Shown here: piece by piece, positions 43,583 through 59,000 of the stretch
Layout of the letters: each line of letters starts with the position of its first letter
Numbering within the stretch: position 1 is the stretch's first letter
Assembly: GCF_026262505.1 (NCBI RefSeq)
Contig: NC_067205.1
Location: 19,651,645 to 19,715,644, forward strand
Source of the DNA: Trichomonas vaginalis G3
Lineage: Eukaryota; Parabasalia; Trichomonadida; Trichomonadidae
Direction of reading: 5' to 3'
Length of the DNA stretch: 64,000 bases
The notes under the pieces: model-generated
What the model was told of the DNA's origin: nothing
What the model saw: only the letters and a program-made list of their open reading frames with translations
The model's database searches: none
Made by a program: the position numbers and the translations under genes

Positions 43583-46500
43583 ATGACACTTTTTTGGTTG
43601 ATGGAGTGGAGCTTACATGCAAAATTCATCAAGAACGCTGCATATTTAAATCATTTGGATGAAATTTATAAACAATTTTCAAAGCATTTAGACATTTTAC
43701 AAAGGATTAATTTTTTTTATTACAAATCTGATCCAACTATCAAAAGATATGAATTAGATTCAAATGAACTCCCAGAATTCTTAAGATTATTCCCGGAAAA
43801 AGAGGATCCTCAAGCTTATATTAATTATTGTCAAGAAAATGGAATTATTCATAGCTTTGACATTTATAATTATTCTTCATCTAAAAAAATTGTAGTTAGT
43901 CGTATGAAATTACATATTGATTTATCTGATCTCGATATAAAAGAAAGTTTTAATTCATTTGTTGTAATTCATACTATTTTTCTTTATTACGGCAGTATAA
44001 AGAATGCATTATTTTCATTTCACGAAATTGATGTTAAATATCAGCCAATTATCATTGATGAAATTAAAAACAATAATTTAATCAAAGATGCCAATTTGAA
44101 AAAGGGATCAAAAACACTCTTGATATATGCATGTGAAAATAACTTTACAGAATTGGCAATGGCGTTACTTGAATTACCTGCTGATTACAAAATAAAAGAT
44201 GAACTTGGAAACACATCTATTTATTATTGTATTAAGAATTCTAATTCTTTATTAGTTCAAAATCATTTTCAATATAGTATTTACTTACTTGATCAAAACA
44301 ATAGTGTATCATTTCCACTTGACTTAGCTCTTAAATCATCTGATGAATTGATTAAAACACAAGTCTGTAAATATTTCTTTCATCATAAATGGAATATTAA
44401 TGATGAAGGTGAAAAAATGAAACAATACTTTAAAAAAGCCAGCGATGAAATCAAAGTTGAGTTAATACACAAATCAATTGAAATTTTCAATTCTCAGTAT
44501 TATTCATTCTTTTTCGAAAATGTTGATGATCAATTTATTGACAAATATGATTTACTTACTTATGCATATGTAAATATCGTAAAACCAAATGAATCAGAAG
44601 GTCAAATTTATGCTTTATTGTATCAATTGTTGATAAGAAATGTAAGTATATCGAAATTGACAGAAGCAATTATTGAAAGAAAAGATGTTTCATTCTTCAA
44701 GTTCTTATTCTCAAATAATGATAAAAGTAAAAGAAAAATTAGCGATATTATTTTCAGTAATGGAAAAACTTTAAGAGCAGTTTTGAGCGACCTTGCGTCA
44801 GAAGACAAATGTTACAAAGAAATGCTTGATAGCATTACTTCTAATTTCAAAATAACAGTCAGTACATGGGAAATTATTGAATATCAAATGGCGACGTTTA
44901 GAACTCTTTTTGAAGGTGATCAAAATCTAATATATCAAGAGTTTATCTCCGAACCAATGTTATTTGTGATTTTCAATTTTTTAAAATCAATTTATGATGG
45001 AAACACATCTCAAGTCCTATATTGTATTAATAATGGTATGGATGTTAATATTGTTTTTGATGGTATTCATCCAATAATGCTTTGTAATGACCTAGAAATG
45101 CTAAAATTATTGATAGAAAAAGGCTCAAATTTTGCTCAAAAAATTTCCTTAACTGTTAGTCCATCCACAGTTTTGGGAATGGAATGGTTTAATCCAGAAC
45201 ACATTATTGATTCAGAGTCAAATTATTATGTCGAATATTATCCAGTTCATGCTATTGTTCGATATTGTAATCATGAAATGTTGAATTACTGTGTTTCTTG
45301 TGGATTGAAACTCAATATTCTTGATTCTCAAAATAACACTTTAATGCATCATGCAGCTGTTAGAGATTCGAAAATCGATCCAAATGCAAGTATGATCAAA
45401 TACCTTTTTAAAAAAAATTAAGTATTAAAACAGAAAATATTGATGGCATTCTCCCCATCCACTTTGCTCTGATAAAAAACCCTGCAGCTGCAAAATTCTT
45501 AATCGAAAATAGAGCTGATCTTGGGGCAAAAGATAGATATGGAGAGATCCCTCTTCATTATGCAGTTGCATACAGTACACCAGAAATTGTTGACCTTTTA
45601 TTAAGCAAAAAAAGAAATTATGATATTTGTAATAATAATTTACAATATCCAATCAACGCGATTAAATATCAAACAAATACAAGAACGATTATTCAAATCC
45701 TTCAAGTATTCGTTAACCATGGTGCCTCATTAGATCTTCCATCATATTATGATGGAGATACAATAATATTTAAATATTTAAAGAATTACGAAGTTTTAAG
45801 GTTCTTAATCGATAATGGTGCCGATCTAAATCATACTAATTATAAAGTTGGAACACCATTGTCAGAATGCATAATTACCGATAATTACGTTGGAGCCAAA
45901 ATGCTTCTGGAAGGTGGTGCTGATGTAAATCAAAGCAACCACATGGCTAAATCGGTATTGTTCATGTGCAAAAATACAGAATTCATGAAGTTAATCTTAC
46001 AATTTCACCCCATTCTTTATATGGATTCTGTCAAGCTCTATATAAGACGGAGGTATATTGAAATTGTAAAGGAATTAATCAAGTATTACCCAAAGGAAGA
46101 TCACTATTCAATCTTTGCTGAAGCAATTAGTATTGGTTCTTATGAACTTGTAGAATATATGATTTATCATGGTTTCGACTTTCATTCAGCAAGTATTGAT
46201 GGTAAAACTCCTATCTTTGATGCAATTTTGTATAATCAGGTTGATATTCTCCAACTCCTCATTAAAAGTGGTGCTGAGCTTGAATTCACTAATATTTATG
46301 GAGAAACTGCTCTTATGGCAGCAACATCTATGCTCTCTCAAACATTGGAAATGAATGATTATATGAAGCTAATAATATCCTATAACCCATCTGATTCATT
46401 AAAACTTCTTATTAATCAAGGCGTAAATTACCATGCATTAAATAAAAATGGCCATAATGTAACACAAAATGCAATTATTAATGGACTTATTTCAGCTTGG

Positions 46501-47307
46501 AATGTATTGAGTCCATTATCTCTTCCTCCTTTGACAATAAATCAAGAAGAAATAAGAGAACTCCGAGAAAAATTAAAAGACAGTGATGAGACTTTATTTA
46601 CATATATTTCAAAGCACGATGACGAATGGTTTTATGCGGTGCACAATAGTATCTTTGAGAACAATGACAAGTACCCTGATGTAAATGAAGCGAATAAATA
46701 TGGAGAAACTCCTGTTATGTGCGTTATTAAATATAATAAAAATCCGGCTCTTTTGGCATTACTTATCACTGCAGGTGCAGATGCTGATTTGGAATATAAC
46801 GGAAAGACGCCATTGCAGATCTGTATCGAGAATGAATACACAGACAAAATAAGAGCATTTCTCCAAAACGAATGTTGTGATCTCAACAAGAAGTTTGACA
46901 ATGAAATGAGTTATTTCCATCTCGCAATCAAGATGAATAAGAAACTTTCTATGCGAGCACTTGCATCATATGTATTTCCAGATTTTGTTGACAAAGACGG
47001 AAATTCATATCTTCACTATGCTGCATTGTCTAATGATCGTGAAATTACATACATTTGTCTTCATGTTCAAGAGAAATACATTGTTTACAACAATGAAAAC
47101 ATGAGTCCATTGATGCTTGCATCATCAATCAACTCATTCCGATACATTGATCAATTCATTGATTTTTGCGATAAACACTGGATTCCTATCAAAGACAAAT
47201 ATCGATCATTATTTCTTGCAGTAATGAATAGAAGTTTTGATTCTTATTATTCAATCTTGAAAATAATTTTATGTTCTGTTGACCCAAATTCAGAAAATAC
47301 GAAATAG
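43583..47307 (+). CDS. Large ankyrin-repeat protein, array copy C (one frameshift)
   Basis: Open from ATG 43,583 for 612 residues, then a one-base loss: copy B reads AAAAAGAAA at the equivalent site, and this copy has eight consecutive A at ~45,411-45,418. A stop follows at 45,419. The other frame then continues to TAG 47,305-47,307. Apart from this the copy is intact and contains the complete cassette and tail. Confidence 0.73.
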
Positions 47308-47655
47308 TACATGAAAGTATTGTGTTTTTATAGTTCTTTCAGCAATTCATCATCATTCAGAATCATTTAATTCCATCATGACAATTATTCAATATGAAAT
47401 AATTTCTAACGCTAAGTCAAAGAATGAGAACAAACAATGAATTGTGTTTTTTATTTTTTATAAAATTTTATTATTTTATTGTTATAAAAAATTTTTTTTA
47501 AGTGGAGTAATGATATCTAATAATTATATCATAAAAATCTCAAACATTTCTTAATGATTCATTTACCTGTTTCATGCATTTTCTAATTTTTTGCAATATC
47601 TATGTCAGTTAACCGTTTGAGCTTAAAATTGAGGGGAAAAAATGAAATAAAATGT
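47308..47655. other. Convergent 3' spacer (copy D)
   Basis: Same content as the other convergent spacers. Confidence 0.6.
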
Positions 47656-50600
47656 TTATTTACAAGCTTTACATAAGGTTAATGTTAATGAAAAAATGTT
47701 TTTTGGAATTGAAAAGATGTTATTATGTTTGTCATCTTTTATACTGTTGGGAACTAGAAAAAACATTAATGGTTGATGTGAAGATGATTTGTTGTCATCA
47801 TCAACAACATAGATATCAAATGAATGAAGACCACATGAAACAGAATCAAGAGGAACATATTCTGAGAACGGACGAGAATTACTGTCATAAATACTAAAAG
47901 ATGCCAAATCTTTATATATATCTTCATCAAGTTTGTACTTTATTGTTAATGTTCCAATCTCATCAAGATCTTCAACAACACCATAAATATAAAACTTTTT
48001 ATTGACATCTTTGATGAGTGTTTGATTATCTCTCGTTGTTAATGATATTGATGGTGAATTATAATAATATTCAAATGTCGATAGAAAAGTATTGGATGAT
48101 TTATTTGATTCATCAACTGCAATGACTTTAAAATAATGTAATGATTCATTAAGTTCTGAAGGGAATTCTAAATCAATGGTAAATGGATGCTCATTAACAT
48201 TTAAGATTTCAATAGATTTAATATAAATGATGTTGTTGTCAATGTAAAAGTTGATTGTTACATTACCAAAACCATCAAGATCGATAACTTTACCTTCAAG
48301 ATGAATACTACTGTTCAAACCTCGATGATATATACCATTATCGAATTCGTCCACAACTATTTCTGGTGGATTGTATTCGTAATATAGAGTAACGTGTTCT
48401 TCGTTTGATTTCTTGTTACGCTCATCACAACAATAAATTGTGATCTTGTGAAGAGATTCAGATAATGTTGATGGAAATTCAATTTGTTTAGAAAAAGGGA
48501 TAATGCATTCTGAACTCATTTCTTCTGAAGGTAATTCTGGATATAAATCTTCATCAAATTTGTAAAAAATTGAGATGCTACCTGTACAGTCTGAATCTTG
48601 AATTGTGCCGATGATATTTATTGATTTGTTTGTAGTTCTGTAGAATGTAATACTATTTTGTGTTGAAACAGAAATAATTGGTGTATTGAAAACAAATTCA
48701 AATGTTTTACTGTAGTTTGATGATAATTTGCCGAAGCTATCTTCAATCCAAATGAAAATCGTGTGATTACTGTCTATATTGTATTGAGCAAAGTATTCCG
48801 ATGCTGCAATAGAAAATGCAAAATCATGTTCATTTGTGATTATAACATTTTCAATTTCATGTCGATCACTATTGTCGAGGACGTAATAGAAGTTGACATG
48901 TTCAGCATTGTTGTCGTTTGTGAATGTTCCTGTGACAGAGATATTTGTATCAACTTTATTGTGGTATACTGATTGCGGTTCTTTGATGACAATGAGAGAT
49001 AGACTGTTGAATATATATGTGAAATTGATGGTTTCTTCATTTGATATCTTAATATCTTCATCCATGCAATAAATCGTGATTTTTGAATACCTTCACTCAA
49101 ATATGATGGAATGTTGATGTTTTTAGTGAATTCATGATTTGAGGAATTATAAATTGTTATCGTTTGGAGAGGGAGATCTGAATGAGAATCATCAAAATAG
49201 TATTTTATTGAAACTTTATCACTTCCATCAAGATCGGTAACGTTTCCTTTGATTTCAATTTGTTCGTTGACCCCGCGTCGAAGTTCTTGATTGTTATTTG
49301 TTGTGATAGAGATAGATGGTCTGTTATGATTGAAAATAAATTCATATTGTAGATGCTCTGATTCTATTAGAGTAGAATCAACTGCCCATATATATATTTT
49401 GTGAGATCCTTCTTGGAATGATGATGGAATTTGAATTGTGAAATTAAATGAATAATTTCCATTTTGATCAATGATTTCGATTGGTTCTGATGTCATTTTA
49501 ATTTCACTTTCATTATCAAACTTGCAATATATATCAATTTGATCTTCACCACCACGATCCGAAACAGTTCCATTAACTGTGATGTTGTTATCTGTATTCT
49601 TCAAATATGATGGCTTAGGAATTGTAACAATACTGATGTTAGGATGTATATAAATGTACTCAAATGAAATATTATATAATCTGCTCTTTAAAGTATCTTT
49701 TTCTAAATATAAATGAATTGTATTAGTGAATTCTGGTAAATCATTAGGAAGATTGATTGAATTAGAGAAATTTTTACCACTTGAATCCACTTCAACACTG
49801 AATGAATTTGATTTTTTGGAATTTTCGTTGAAGTAGTATACAATTGTGGCATTGTTTTCTCCATTTGAATATATTGCAGTTCCTGATAATGTAAATGTTT
49901 GATTACTCATCTTTATAATTTCGGTTGTATTTATACTTAAATTAGATAGATTAAGTTTATCTGTATATCCAATTGAAAATTCAAAAGAATTATTCATAGA
50001 ATACTGACTATGGCACTTAGCTTGCAAAGTTATTGTGTGATCACCATAACCTAAATCCCAAATGTCAATCGTTTTATATTTAAAACTTGGTTCACTGCCA
50101 TATTGAAAATATACATATTTAACCTTTTGTTCTGAATCAATATAAATGAATAACTCTACTGGATCAATTGAACATAATATATAATATATCAACAAGCAAA
50201 TTCTTGGAAAAGAACATTTTGCTAATATATTCAAATGAAACGGAAATTTCAACTGGAAATCCTATAATATCAAAACCAATCATATGTTCTACTATTAAAA
50301 TCATCTATTATTAATAAAAATTAATTGTATTTCTGGTTTGTTGGTAAATCATCTGGAATATGGATTATTTTTGAAATTTTACCATATTTATCCACTTCAA
50401 CCGTGAATGTATTTGAATTTCAAAATTATTGTTGAAACAATATATTAATTGTAGCTGTTGATTATCCAATTGAATATCTAGCTCTTCCTGATAATGTAAA
50501 ATCTTTATCAACGTCCTTTGTGATTTTCTTTGGCTAATATCAAAACTTGTAAGATCGAGTTTATCTGTAAATCCATAGAAATTCAGAAGTTACATTATCA

Positions 50601-51590
50601 GAATATTGATTTGAACTTAGCTTGCAATTTTAATATGTGATCACCATAATCTAATCATGAAAATCAATCGATGCGTAATCATTATAGTTTGAACAATTTA
50701 ATGTTTTATTGTTTCGTAGTTTTAGTAATGAATCAAAATAAAAGTATATATCCACAGAATCAACAGAATATTATATAGTTCAAAACTAAATTCAAACTTC
50801 TGTTGATTGATATGAATAGAATTCTTTCGTGGTGTACGATGATTTTAATTGAAATTCTTAATATTGACGAAATATATAAATTCTGCTTATTGAATAATTT
50901 TTTTCTAAATAAAAATAAATTGTATTTGTGTTTCTGGTAATCACTGGAATTTTGATTGATGGAGAAATTTGTACCATTAGAGTCAACTTCGACATTGTTG
51001 AATTAGATTTCATCATTTTTGTTGAATAATACATAATTGTAGCTGTTGAATTTCCTTTGAATAACTGGCAATTCCTGATAATGTCAATTCTTGATCAATA
51101 TTTTCCTTAGTTCAGTTGAATTTATATTAAGTTTGATAGATTAAGTTTAAATCCAAATGAAAAATAAATATATATTATTAGATGTTGATCATCACATTTG
51201 GCTTGTAAATAATATGTGGTCACCATAATCTAACCGTAAATATAAATAAATCAGATTCATTTAATTGTGGCCATTGTGTAATAACTCATAATCTTTTTTG
51301 TAATGAATCAACATAAAAATAAAAACATATAATTACCTGGAATGTTATAAAAAAATATTATATTCAAATCTCCATGAATATGAATAGGTTTTCTCAGGAA
51401 TATAAGATAATTCAATCCTAAATCCATTATTTTCAAGTAAATTTTTATTGTTGTTAAGTTTATGATTATGATTTAATTCGATTTCGTTTTCCGAAAAATT
51501 ATCTTCCGAAATTTCAACAAAGTTGTTCGGTTTTCCAGCATCATTTTGAAATTCTGATTTACTTTCACTTAATAATGTATTATGAAACAT
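47656..51590 (-). pseudogene. Ig-like/beta-sandwich repeat protein, copy D (deletion-rich stretch)
   Basis: The ATG is at 51,590, but from about 51,360 down to 50,165 the sequence has dozens of small differences from its sisters, mostly 1-4 base deletions; the whole copy is 67 bp shorter than copy B. The shared TAA is still recognisable at 50,462-50,464. A further one-base loss occurs at ~49,083, after which 469 residues are open to the final TAA. The first ~80 residues and the last ~1,000 bp agree exactly with other copies. The deletion bias resembles uncorrected single-molecule read sequence. Confidence 0.6.
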
Positions 51591-52019
51591 TCCTTTTTCG
51601 TTAATTCGTTCATTTATCTTGATTTCGGAAATATTTTTGCTTCATGGTTATAGTGTAGTGATAATATGTAATGTTAAGAATTATCATATTTTGTAGATGT
51701 AACAGAACAAATGTAATTTCTTGTTTCAAAATTATTTGTATTAAATTTAAAAGTTTTTGGATAGCTGTCGTTCATTTTCATTCATTTATTGCTGTTATTC
51801 GTAATAGATTGTTTCTTTGTGAATGAAATTTGACTCTATGCCTTCAAATTAATGAAAGCATTCATCAAATTTCGGATTAAAAAAATATTGATAATTTTGT
51901 TTGTTTTCTACGGGCACTTTATGACCCAAAAAGTATTAAAATTGGAATTATCTTGATTATGATTATTTTTATTTCTGAGGCATAACAGTATTTGAATTAA
52001 AAATAATCGTAGTTGCGAA
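51591..52019. promoter_or_regulatory. Divergent promoter region (copy D)
   Basis: As in the other copies, one or two bases shorter (an AT dinucleotide repeat near 51,935 lacks bases). Confidence 0.45.
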
Positions 52020-55000
52020 ATGACACTTTTTTGGTTGATGGAGTGGAGCTTACATGCAAAATTCATCAAGAACGCTGCATATTTAAATCATTTGGATGAA
52101 ATTTATAAACAATTTTCAAAGCATTTAGACATTTTACAAAGGATTAATTTTTTTTATTACAAATCTGATCCAACTATCAAAAGATATGAATTAGATTCAA
52201 ATGAACTCCCAGAATTCTTAAGATTATTCCCGGAAAAAGAGGATCCTCAAGCTTATATTAATTATTGTCAAGAAAATGGAATTATTCATAGCTTTGACAT
52301 TTATAATTATTCTTCATCTAAAAAAATTGTAGTTAGTCGTATGAAATTACATATTGATTTATCTGATCTCGATATAAAAGAAAGTTTTAATTCATTTGTT
52401 GTAATTCATACTATTTTTCTTTATTACGGCAGTATAAAGAATGCATTATTTTCATTTCACGAAATTGATGTTAAATATCAGCCAATTATCATTGATGAAA
52501 TTAAAAACAATAATTTAATCAAAGATGCCAATTTGAAAAAGGGATCAAAAACACTCTTGATATATGCATGTGAAAATAACTTTACAGAATTGGCAATGGC
52601 GTTACTTGAATTACCTGCTGATTACAAAATAAAAGATGAACTTGGAAACACATCTATTTATTATTGTATTAAGAATTCTAATTCTTTATTAGTTCAAAAT
52701 CATTTTCAATATAGTATTTACTTACTTGATCAAAACAATAGTGTATCATTTCCACTTGACTTAGCTCTTAAATCATCTGATGAATTGATTAAAACACAAG
52801 TCTGTAAATATTTCTTTCATCATAAATGGAATATTAATGATGAAGGTGAAAAAATGAAACAATACTTTAAAAAAGCCAGCGATGAAATCAAAGTTGAGTT
52901 AATACACAAATCAATTGAAATTTTCAATTCTCAGTATTATTCATTCTTTTTCGAAAATGTTGATGATCAATTTATTGACAAATATGATTTACTTACTTAT
53001 GCATATGTAAATATCGTAAAACCAAATGAATCAGAAGGTCAAATTTATGCTTTATTGTATCAATTGTTGATAAGAAATGTAAGTATATCGAAATTGACAG
53101 AAGCAATTATTGAAAGAAAAGATGTTTCATTCTTCAAGTTCTTATTCTCAAATAATGATAAAAGTAAAAGAAAAATTAGCGATATTATTTTCAGTAATGG
53201 AAAAACTTTAAGAGCAGTTTTGAGCGACCTTGCGTCAGAAGACAAATGTTACAAAGAAATGCTTGATAGCATTACTTCTAATTTCAAAATAACAGTCAGT
53301 ACATGGGAAATTATTGAATATCAAATGGCGACGTTTAGAACTCTTTTTGAAGGTGATCAAAATCTAATATATCAAGAGTTTATCTCCGAACCAATGTTAT
53401 TTGTGATTTTCAATTTTTTAAAATCAATTTATGATGGAAACACATCTCAAGTCCTATATTGTATTAATAATGGTATGGATGTTAATATTGTTTTTGATGG
53501 TATTCATCCAATAATGCTTTGTAATGACCTAGAAATGCTAAAATTATTGATAGAAAAAGGCTCAAATTTTGCTCAAAAAATTTCCTTAACTGTTAGTCCA
53601 TCCACAGTTTTGGGAATGGAATGGTTTAATCCAGAACACATTATTGATTCAGAGTCAAATTATTATGTCGAATATTATCCAGTTCATGCTATTGTTCGAT
53701 ATTGTAATCATGAAATGTTGAATTACTGTGTTTCTTGTGGATTGAAACTCAATATTCTTGATTCTCAAAATAACACTTTAATGCATCATGCAGCTGTTAG
53801 AGATTCGAAAATCGATCCAAATGCAAGTATGATCAAATACCTTTTTAAAAAGAAATTAAGTATTAAAACAGAAAATATTGATGGCATTCTCCCCATCCAC
53901 TTTGCTCTGATAAAAAACCCTGCAGCTGCAAAATTCTTAATCGAAAATAGAGCTGATCTTGGGGCAAAAGATAGATATGGAGAGATCCCTCTTCATTATG
54001 CAGTTGCATACAGTACACCAGAAATTGTTGACCTTTTATTAAGCAAAAAAAGAAATTATGATATTTGTAATAATAATTTACAATATCCAATCAACGCGAT
54101 TAAATATCAAACAAATACAAGAACGATTATTCAAATCCTTCAAGTATTCGTTAACCATGGTGCCTCATTAGATCTTCCATCATATTATGATGGAGATACA
54201 ATAATATTTAAATATTTAAAGAATTACGAAGTTTTAAGGTTCTTAATCGATAATGGTGCCGATCTAAATCATACTAATTATAAAGTTGGAACACCATTGT
54301 CAGAATGCATAATTACCGATAATTACGTTGGAGCCAAAATGCTTCTGGAAGGTGGTGCTGATGTAAATCAAAGCAACCACATGGCTAAATCGGTATTGTT
54401 CATGTGCAAAAATACAGAATTCATGAAGTTAATCTTACAATTTCACCCCATTCTTTATATGGATTCTGTCAAGCTCTATATAAGACGGAGGTATATTGAA
54501 ATTGTAAAGGAATTAATCAAGTATTACCCAAAGGAAGATCACTATTCAATCTTTGCTGAAGCAATTAGTATTGGTTCTTATGAACTTGTAGAATATATGA
54601 TTTATCATGGTTTCGACTTTCATTCAGCAAGTATTGATGGTAAAACTCCTATCTTTGATGCAATTTTGTATAATCAGGTTGATATTCTCCAACTCCTCAT
54701 TAAAAGTGGTGCTGAGCTTGAATTCACTAATATTTATGGAGAAACTGCTCTTATGGCAGCAACATCTATGCTCTCTCAAACATTGGAAATGAATGATTAT
54801 ATGAAGCTAATAATATCCTATAACCCATCTGATTCATTAAAACTTCTTATTAATCAAGGCGTAAATTACCATGCATTAAATAAAAATGGCCATAATGTAA
54901 CACAAAATGCAATTATTAATGGACTTATTTCAGCTTGGAATGTATTGAGTCCATTATCTCTTCCTCCTTTGACAATAAATCAAGAAGAAATAAGAGAACT

Positions 55001-55744
55001 CCGAGAAAAATTAAAAGACAGTGATGAGACTTTATTTACATATATTTCAAAGCACGATGACGAATGGTTTTATGCGGTGCACAATAGTATCTTTGAGAAC
55101 AATGACAAGTACCCTGATGTAAATGAAGCGAAATAAATATGGAGAACTCCTGTTATGTGCGTTATTAAATATAATAAAAATCCGGCTCTTTTGGCATTAC
55201 TTATCACTGCAGGTGCAGATGCTGATTTGGAATATAACGGAAAGACGCCATTGCAGATCTGTATCGAGAATGAATACACAGACAAAATAAGAGCATTTCT
55301 CCAAAACGAATGTTGTGATCTCAACAAGAAGTTTGACAATGAAATGAGTTATTTCCATCTCGCAATCAAGATGAATAAGAAACTTTCTATGCGAGCACTT
55401 GCATCATATGTATTTCCAGATTTTGTTGACAAAGACGGAAATTCATATCTTCACTATGCTGCATTGTCTAATGATCGTGAAATTACATACATTTGTCTTC
55501 ATGTTCAAGAGAAATACATTGTTTACAACAATGAAAACATGAGTCCATTGATGCTTGCATCATCAATCAACTCATTCCGATACATTGATCAATTCATTGA
55601 TTTTTGCGATAAACACTGGATCCTATCAAAGAACAATATCGATCATTATTTCTTGCAGTAATGAATAGAAGTTTTGATTCTTATTATTCAATCTTGAAAA
55701 TAATTTTATGTTCTGTTGACCCAAATTCAGAAAATACGAAATAG
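52020..55744 (+). CDS. Large ankyrin-repeat protein, array copy D (longest open copy)
   Basis: Uninterrupted from ATG 52,020 for 1,038 codons, the longest open ankyrin frame in the window, showing the N-terminal region and most ankyrin repeats as one protein. At ~55,130 an extra A, and 17 bases later a missing A, shift the frame briefly and create a stop. Near 55,620 one T is lost and two bases are rearranged in the segment encoding WIPIKDKY. The true end by alignment is TAG 55,742-55,744. These late breaks lie in the cassette region, and sister copies do not share them. Confidence 0.77.
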
Positions 55745-56092
55745 TACATGAAAGTATTGTGTTTTTATAGTTCTTTCAGCAATTCATCATCATTCAGAAT
55801 CATTTAATTCCATCATGACAATTATTCAATATGAAATAATTTCTAACGCTAAGTCAAAGAATGAGAACAAACAATGAATTGTGTTTTTTATTTTTTATAA
55901 AATTTTATTATTTTATTGTTATAAAAAATTTTTTTTAAGTGGAGTAATGATATCTAATAATTATATCATAAAAATCTCAAACATTTCTTAATGATTCATT
56001 TACCTGTTTCATGCATTTTCTAATTTTTTGCAATATCTATGTCAGTTAACCGTTTGAGCTTAAAATTGAGGGGAAAAAATGAAATAAAATGT
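55745..56092. other. Convergent 3' spacer (copy E)
   Basis: Same content as the other convergent spacers. Confidence 0.6.
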
Positions 56093-59000
56093 TTATTTAC
56101 AAGCTTTACATAAGGTTAATGTTAATGAAAAAATGTTTTTTGGAATTGAAAAGATGTTATTATGTTTGTCATCTTTTATACTGTTGGGAACTAGAAAAAA
56201 CATTAATGGTTGATGTGAAGATGATTTGTTGTCATCATCAACAACATAGATATCAAATGAATGAAGACCACATGAAACAGAATCAAGAGGAACATATTCT
56301 GAGAACGGACGAGAATTACTGTCATAAATACTAAAAGATGCCAAATCTTTATATATATCTTCATCAAGTTTGTACTTTATTGTTAATGTTCCAATCTCAT
56401 CAAGATCTTCAACAACACCATAAATATAAAACTTTTTATTGACATCTTTGATGAGTGTTTGATTATCTCTCGTTGTTAATGATATTGATGGTGAATTATA
56501 ATAATATTCAAATGTCGATAGAAAAGTATTGGATGATTTATTTGATTCATCAACTGCAATGACTTTAAAATAATGTAATGATTCATTAAGTTCTGAAGGG
56601 AATTCTAAATCAATGGTAAATGGATGCTCATTAACATTTAAGATTTCAATAGATTTAATATAAATGATGTTGTTGTCAATGTAAAAGTTGATTGTTACAT
56701 TACCAAAACCATCAAGATCGATAACTTTACCTTCAAGATGAATACTACTGTTCAAACCTCGATGATATATACCATTATCGAATTCGTCCACAACTATTTC
56801 TGGTGGATTGTATTCGTAATATAGAGTAACGTGTTCTTCGTTTGATTTCTTGTTACGCTCATCACAACAATAAATTGTGATCTTGTGAAGAGATTCAGAT
56901 AATGTTGATGGAAATTCAATTTGTTTAGAAAAAGGGATAATGCATTCTGAACTCATTTCTTCTGAAGGTAATTCTGGATATAAATCTTCATCAAATTTGT
57001 AAAAAATTGAGATGCTACCTGTACAGTCTGAATCTTGAATTGTGCCGATGATATTTATTGATTTGTTTGTAGTTCTGTAGAATGTAATACTATTTTGTGT
57101 TGAAACAGAAATAATTGGTGTATTGAAAACAAATTCAAATGTTTTACTGTAGTTTGATGATAATTTGCCGAAGCTATCTTCAATCCAAATGAAAATCGTG
57201 TGATTACTGTCTATATTGTATTGAGCAAAGTATTCCGATGCTGCAATAGAAAATGCAAAATCATGTTCATTTGTGATTATAACATTTTCAATTTCATGTC
57301 GATCACTATTGTCGAGGACGTAATAGAAGTTGACATGTTCAGCATTGTTGTCGTTTGTGAATGTTCCTGTGACAGAGATATTTGTATCAACTTTATTGTG
57401 GTATACTGATTGCGGTTCTTTGATGACAATGAGAGATAGACTGTTGAATATATATGTGAAATTGATGGTTTCTTCATTTGATATCTTAATATCTTCATCC
57501 ATGCAATAAATCGTGATTTTGTGAATACCTTCACTCAAATATGATGGAATGTTGATGTTTTTAGTGAATTCATGATTTGAGGAATTATAAATTGTTATCG
57601 TTTGGAGAGGGAGATCTGAATGAGAATCATCAAAATAGTATTTTATTGAAACTTTATCACTTCCATCAAGATCGGTAACGTTTCCTTTGATTTCAATTTG
57701 TTCGTTGACCCCGCGTCGAAGTTCTTGATTGTTATTTGTTGTGATAGAGATAGATGGTCTGTTATGATTGAAAATAAATTCATATTGTAGATGCTCTGAT
57801 TCTATTAGAGTAGAATCAACTGCCCATATATATATTTTGTGAGATCCTTCTTGGAATGATGATGGAATTTGAATTGTGAAATTAAATGAATAATTTCCAT
57901 TTTGATCAATGATTTCGATTGGTTCTGATGTCATTTTAATTTCACTTTCATTATCAAACTTGCAATATATATCAATTTGATCTTCACCACCACGATCCGA
58001 AACAGTTCCATTAACTGTGATGTTGTTATCTGTATTCTTCAAATATGATGGCTTAGGAATTGTAACAATACTGATGTTAGGATGTATATAAATGTACTCA
58101 AATGAAATATTATATAATCTGCTCTTTAAAGTATCTTTTTCTAAATATAAATGAATTGTATTAGTGAATTCTGGTAAATCATTAGGAAGATTGATTGAAT
58201 TAGAGAAATTTTTACCACTTGAATCCACTTCAACACTGAATGAATTTGATTTTTTGGAATTTTCGTTGAAGTAGTATACAATTGTGGCATTGTTTTCTCC
58301 ATTTGAATATATTGCAGTTCCTGATAATGTAAATGTTTGATTACTCATCTTTATAATTTCGGTTGTATTTATACTTAAATTAGATAGATTAAGTTTATCT
58401 GTATATCCAATTGAAAATTCAAAAGAATTATTCATAGAATACTGACTATGGCACTTAGCTTGCAAAGTTATTGTGTGATCACCATAACCTAAATCCCAAA
58501 TGTCAATCGTTTTATATTTAAAACTTGGTTCACTGCCATATTGAAAATATACATATTTAACCTTTTGTTCTGAATCAATATAAATGAATAACTCTACTGG
58601 ATCAATTGGAACATAATATATAATATATCCAACAAGCAAATTCATTGGCGGTGGAAAAGAATACATTTTGCTAATATATTCAAATGAAACGGAAATTTCA
58701 ACTGGAAATCCTATAATATCAAAACCAATACTATATGTTCTACTATTAAAATCATCTATTATTAAATAAAAATTAATTGTATTTCTGGTTTGTGGTAAAT
58801 CATCTGGAATATGGATTATTTTTTCGAAATTTTTACCATATTTATCCACTTCAACCGTGAATGTATTTGAATTTTCAAAATTATTGTTGAAACAATATAT
58901 AATTGTAGCTGTTGATTATCCAATTGAATATCTAGCTCTTCCTGATAATGTAAAATCTTTATCAACGTCCTTTGTGATTTCTCTTTGGCTAATATCAAAA

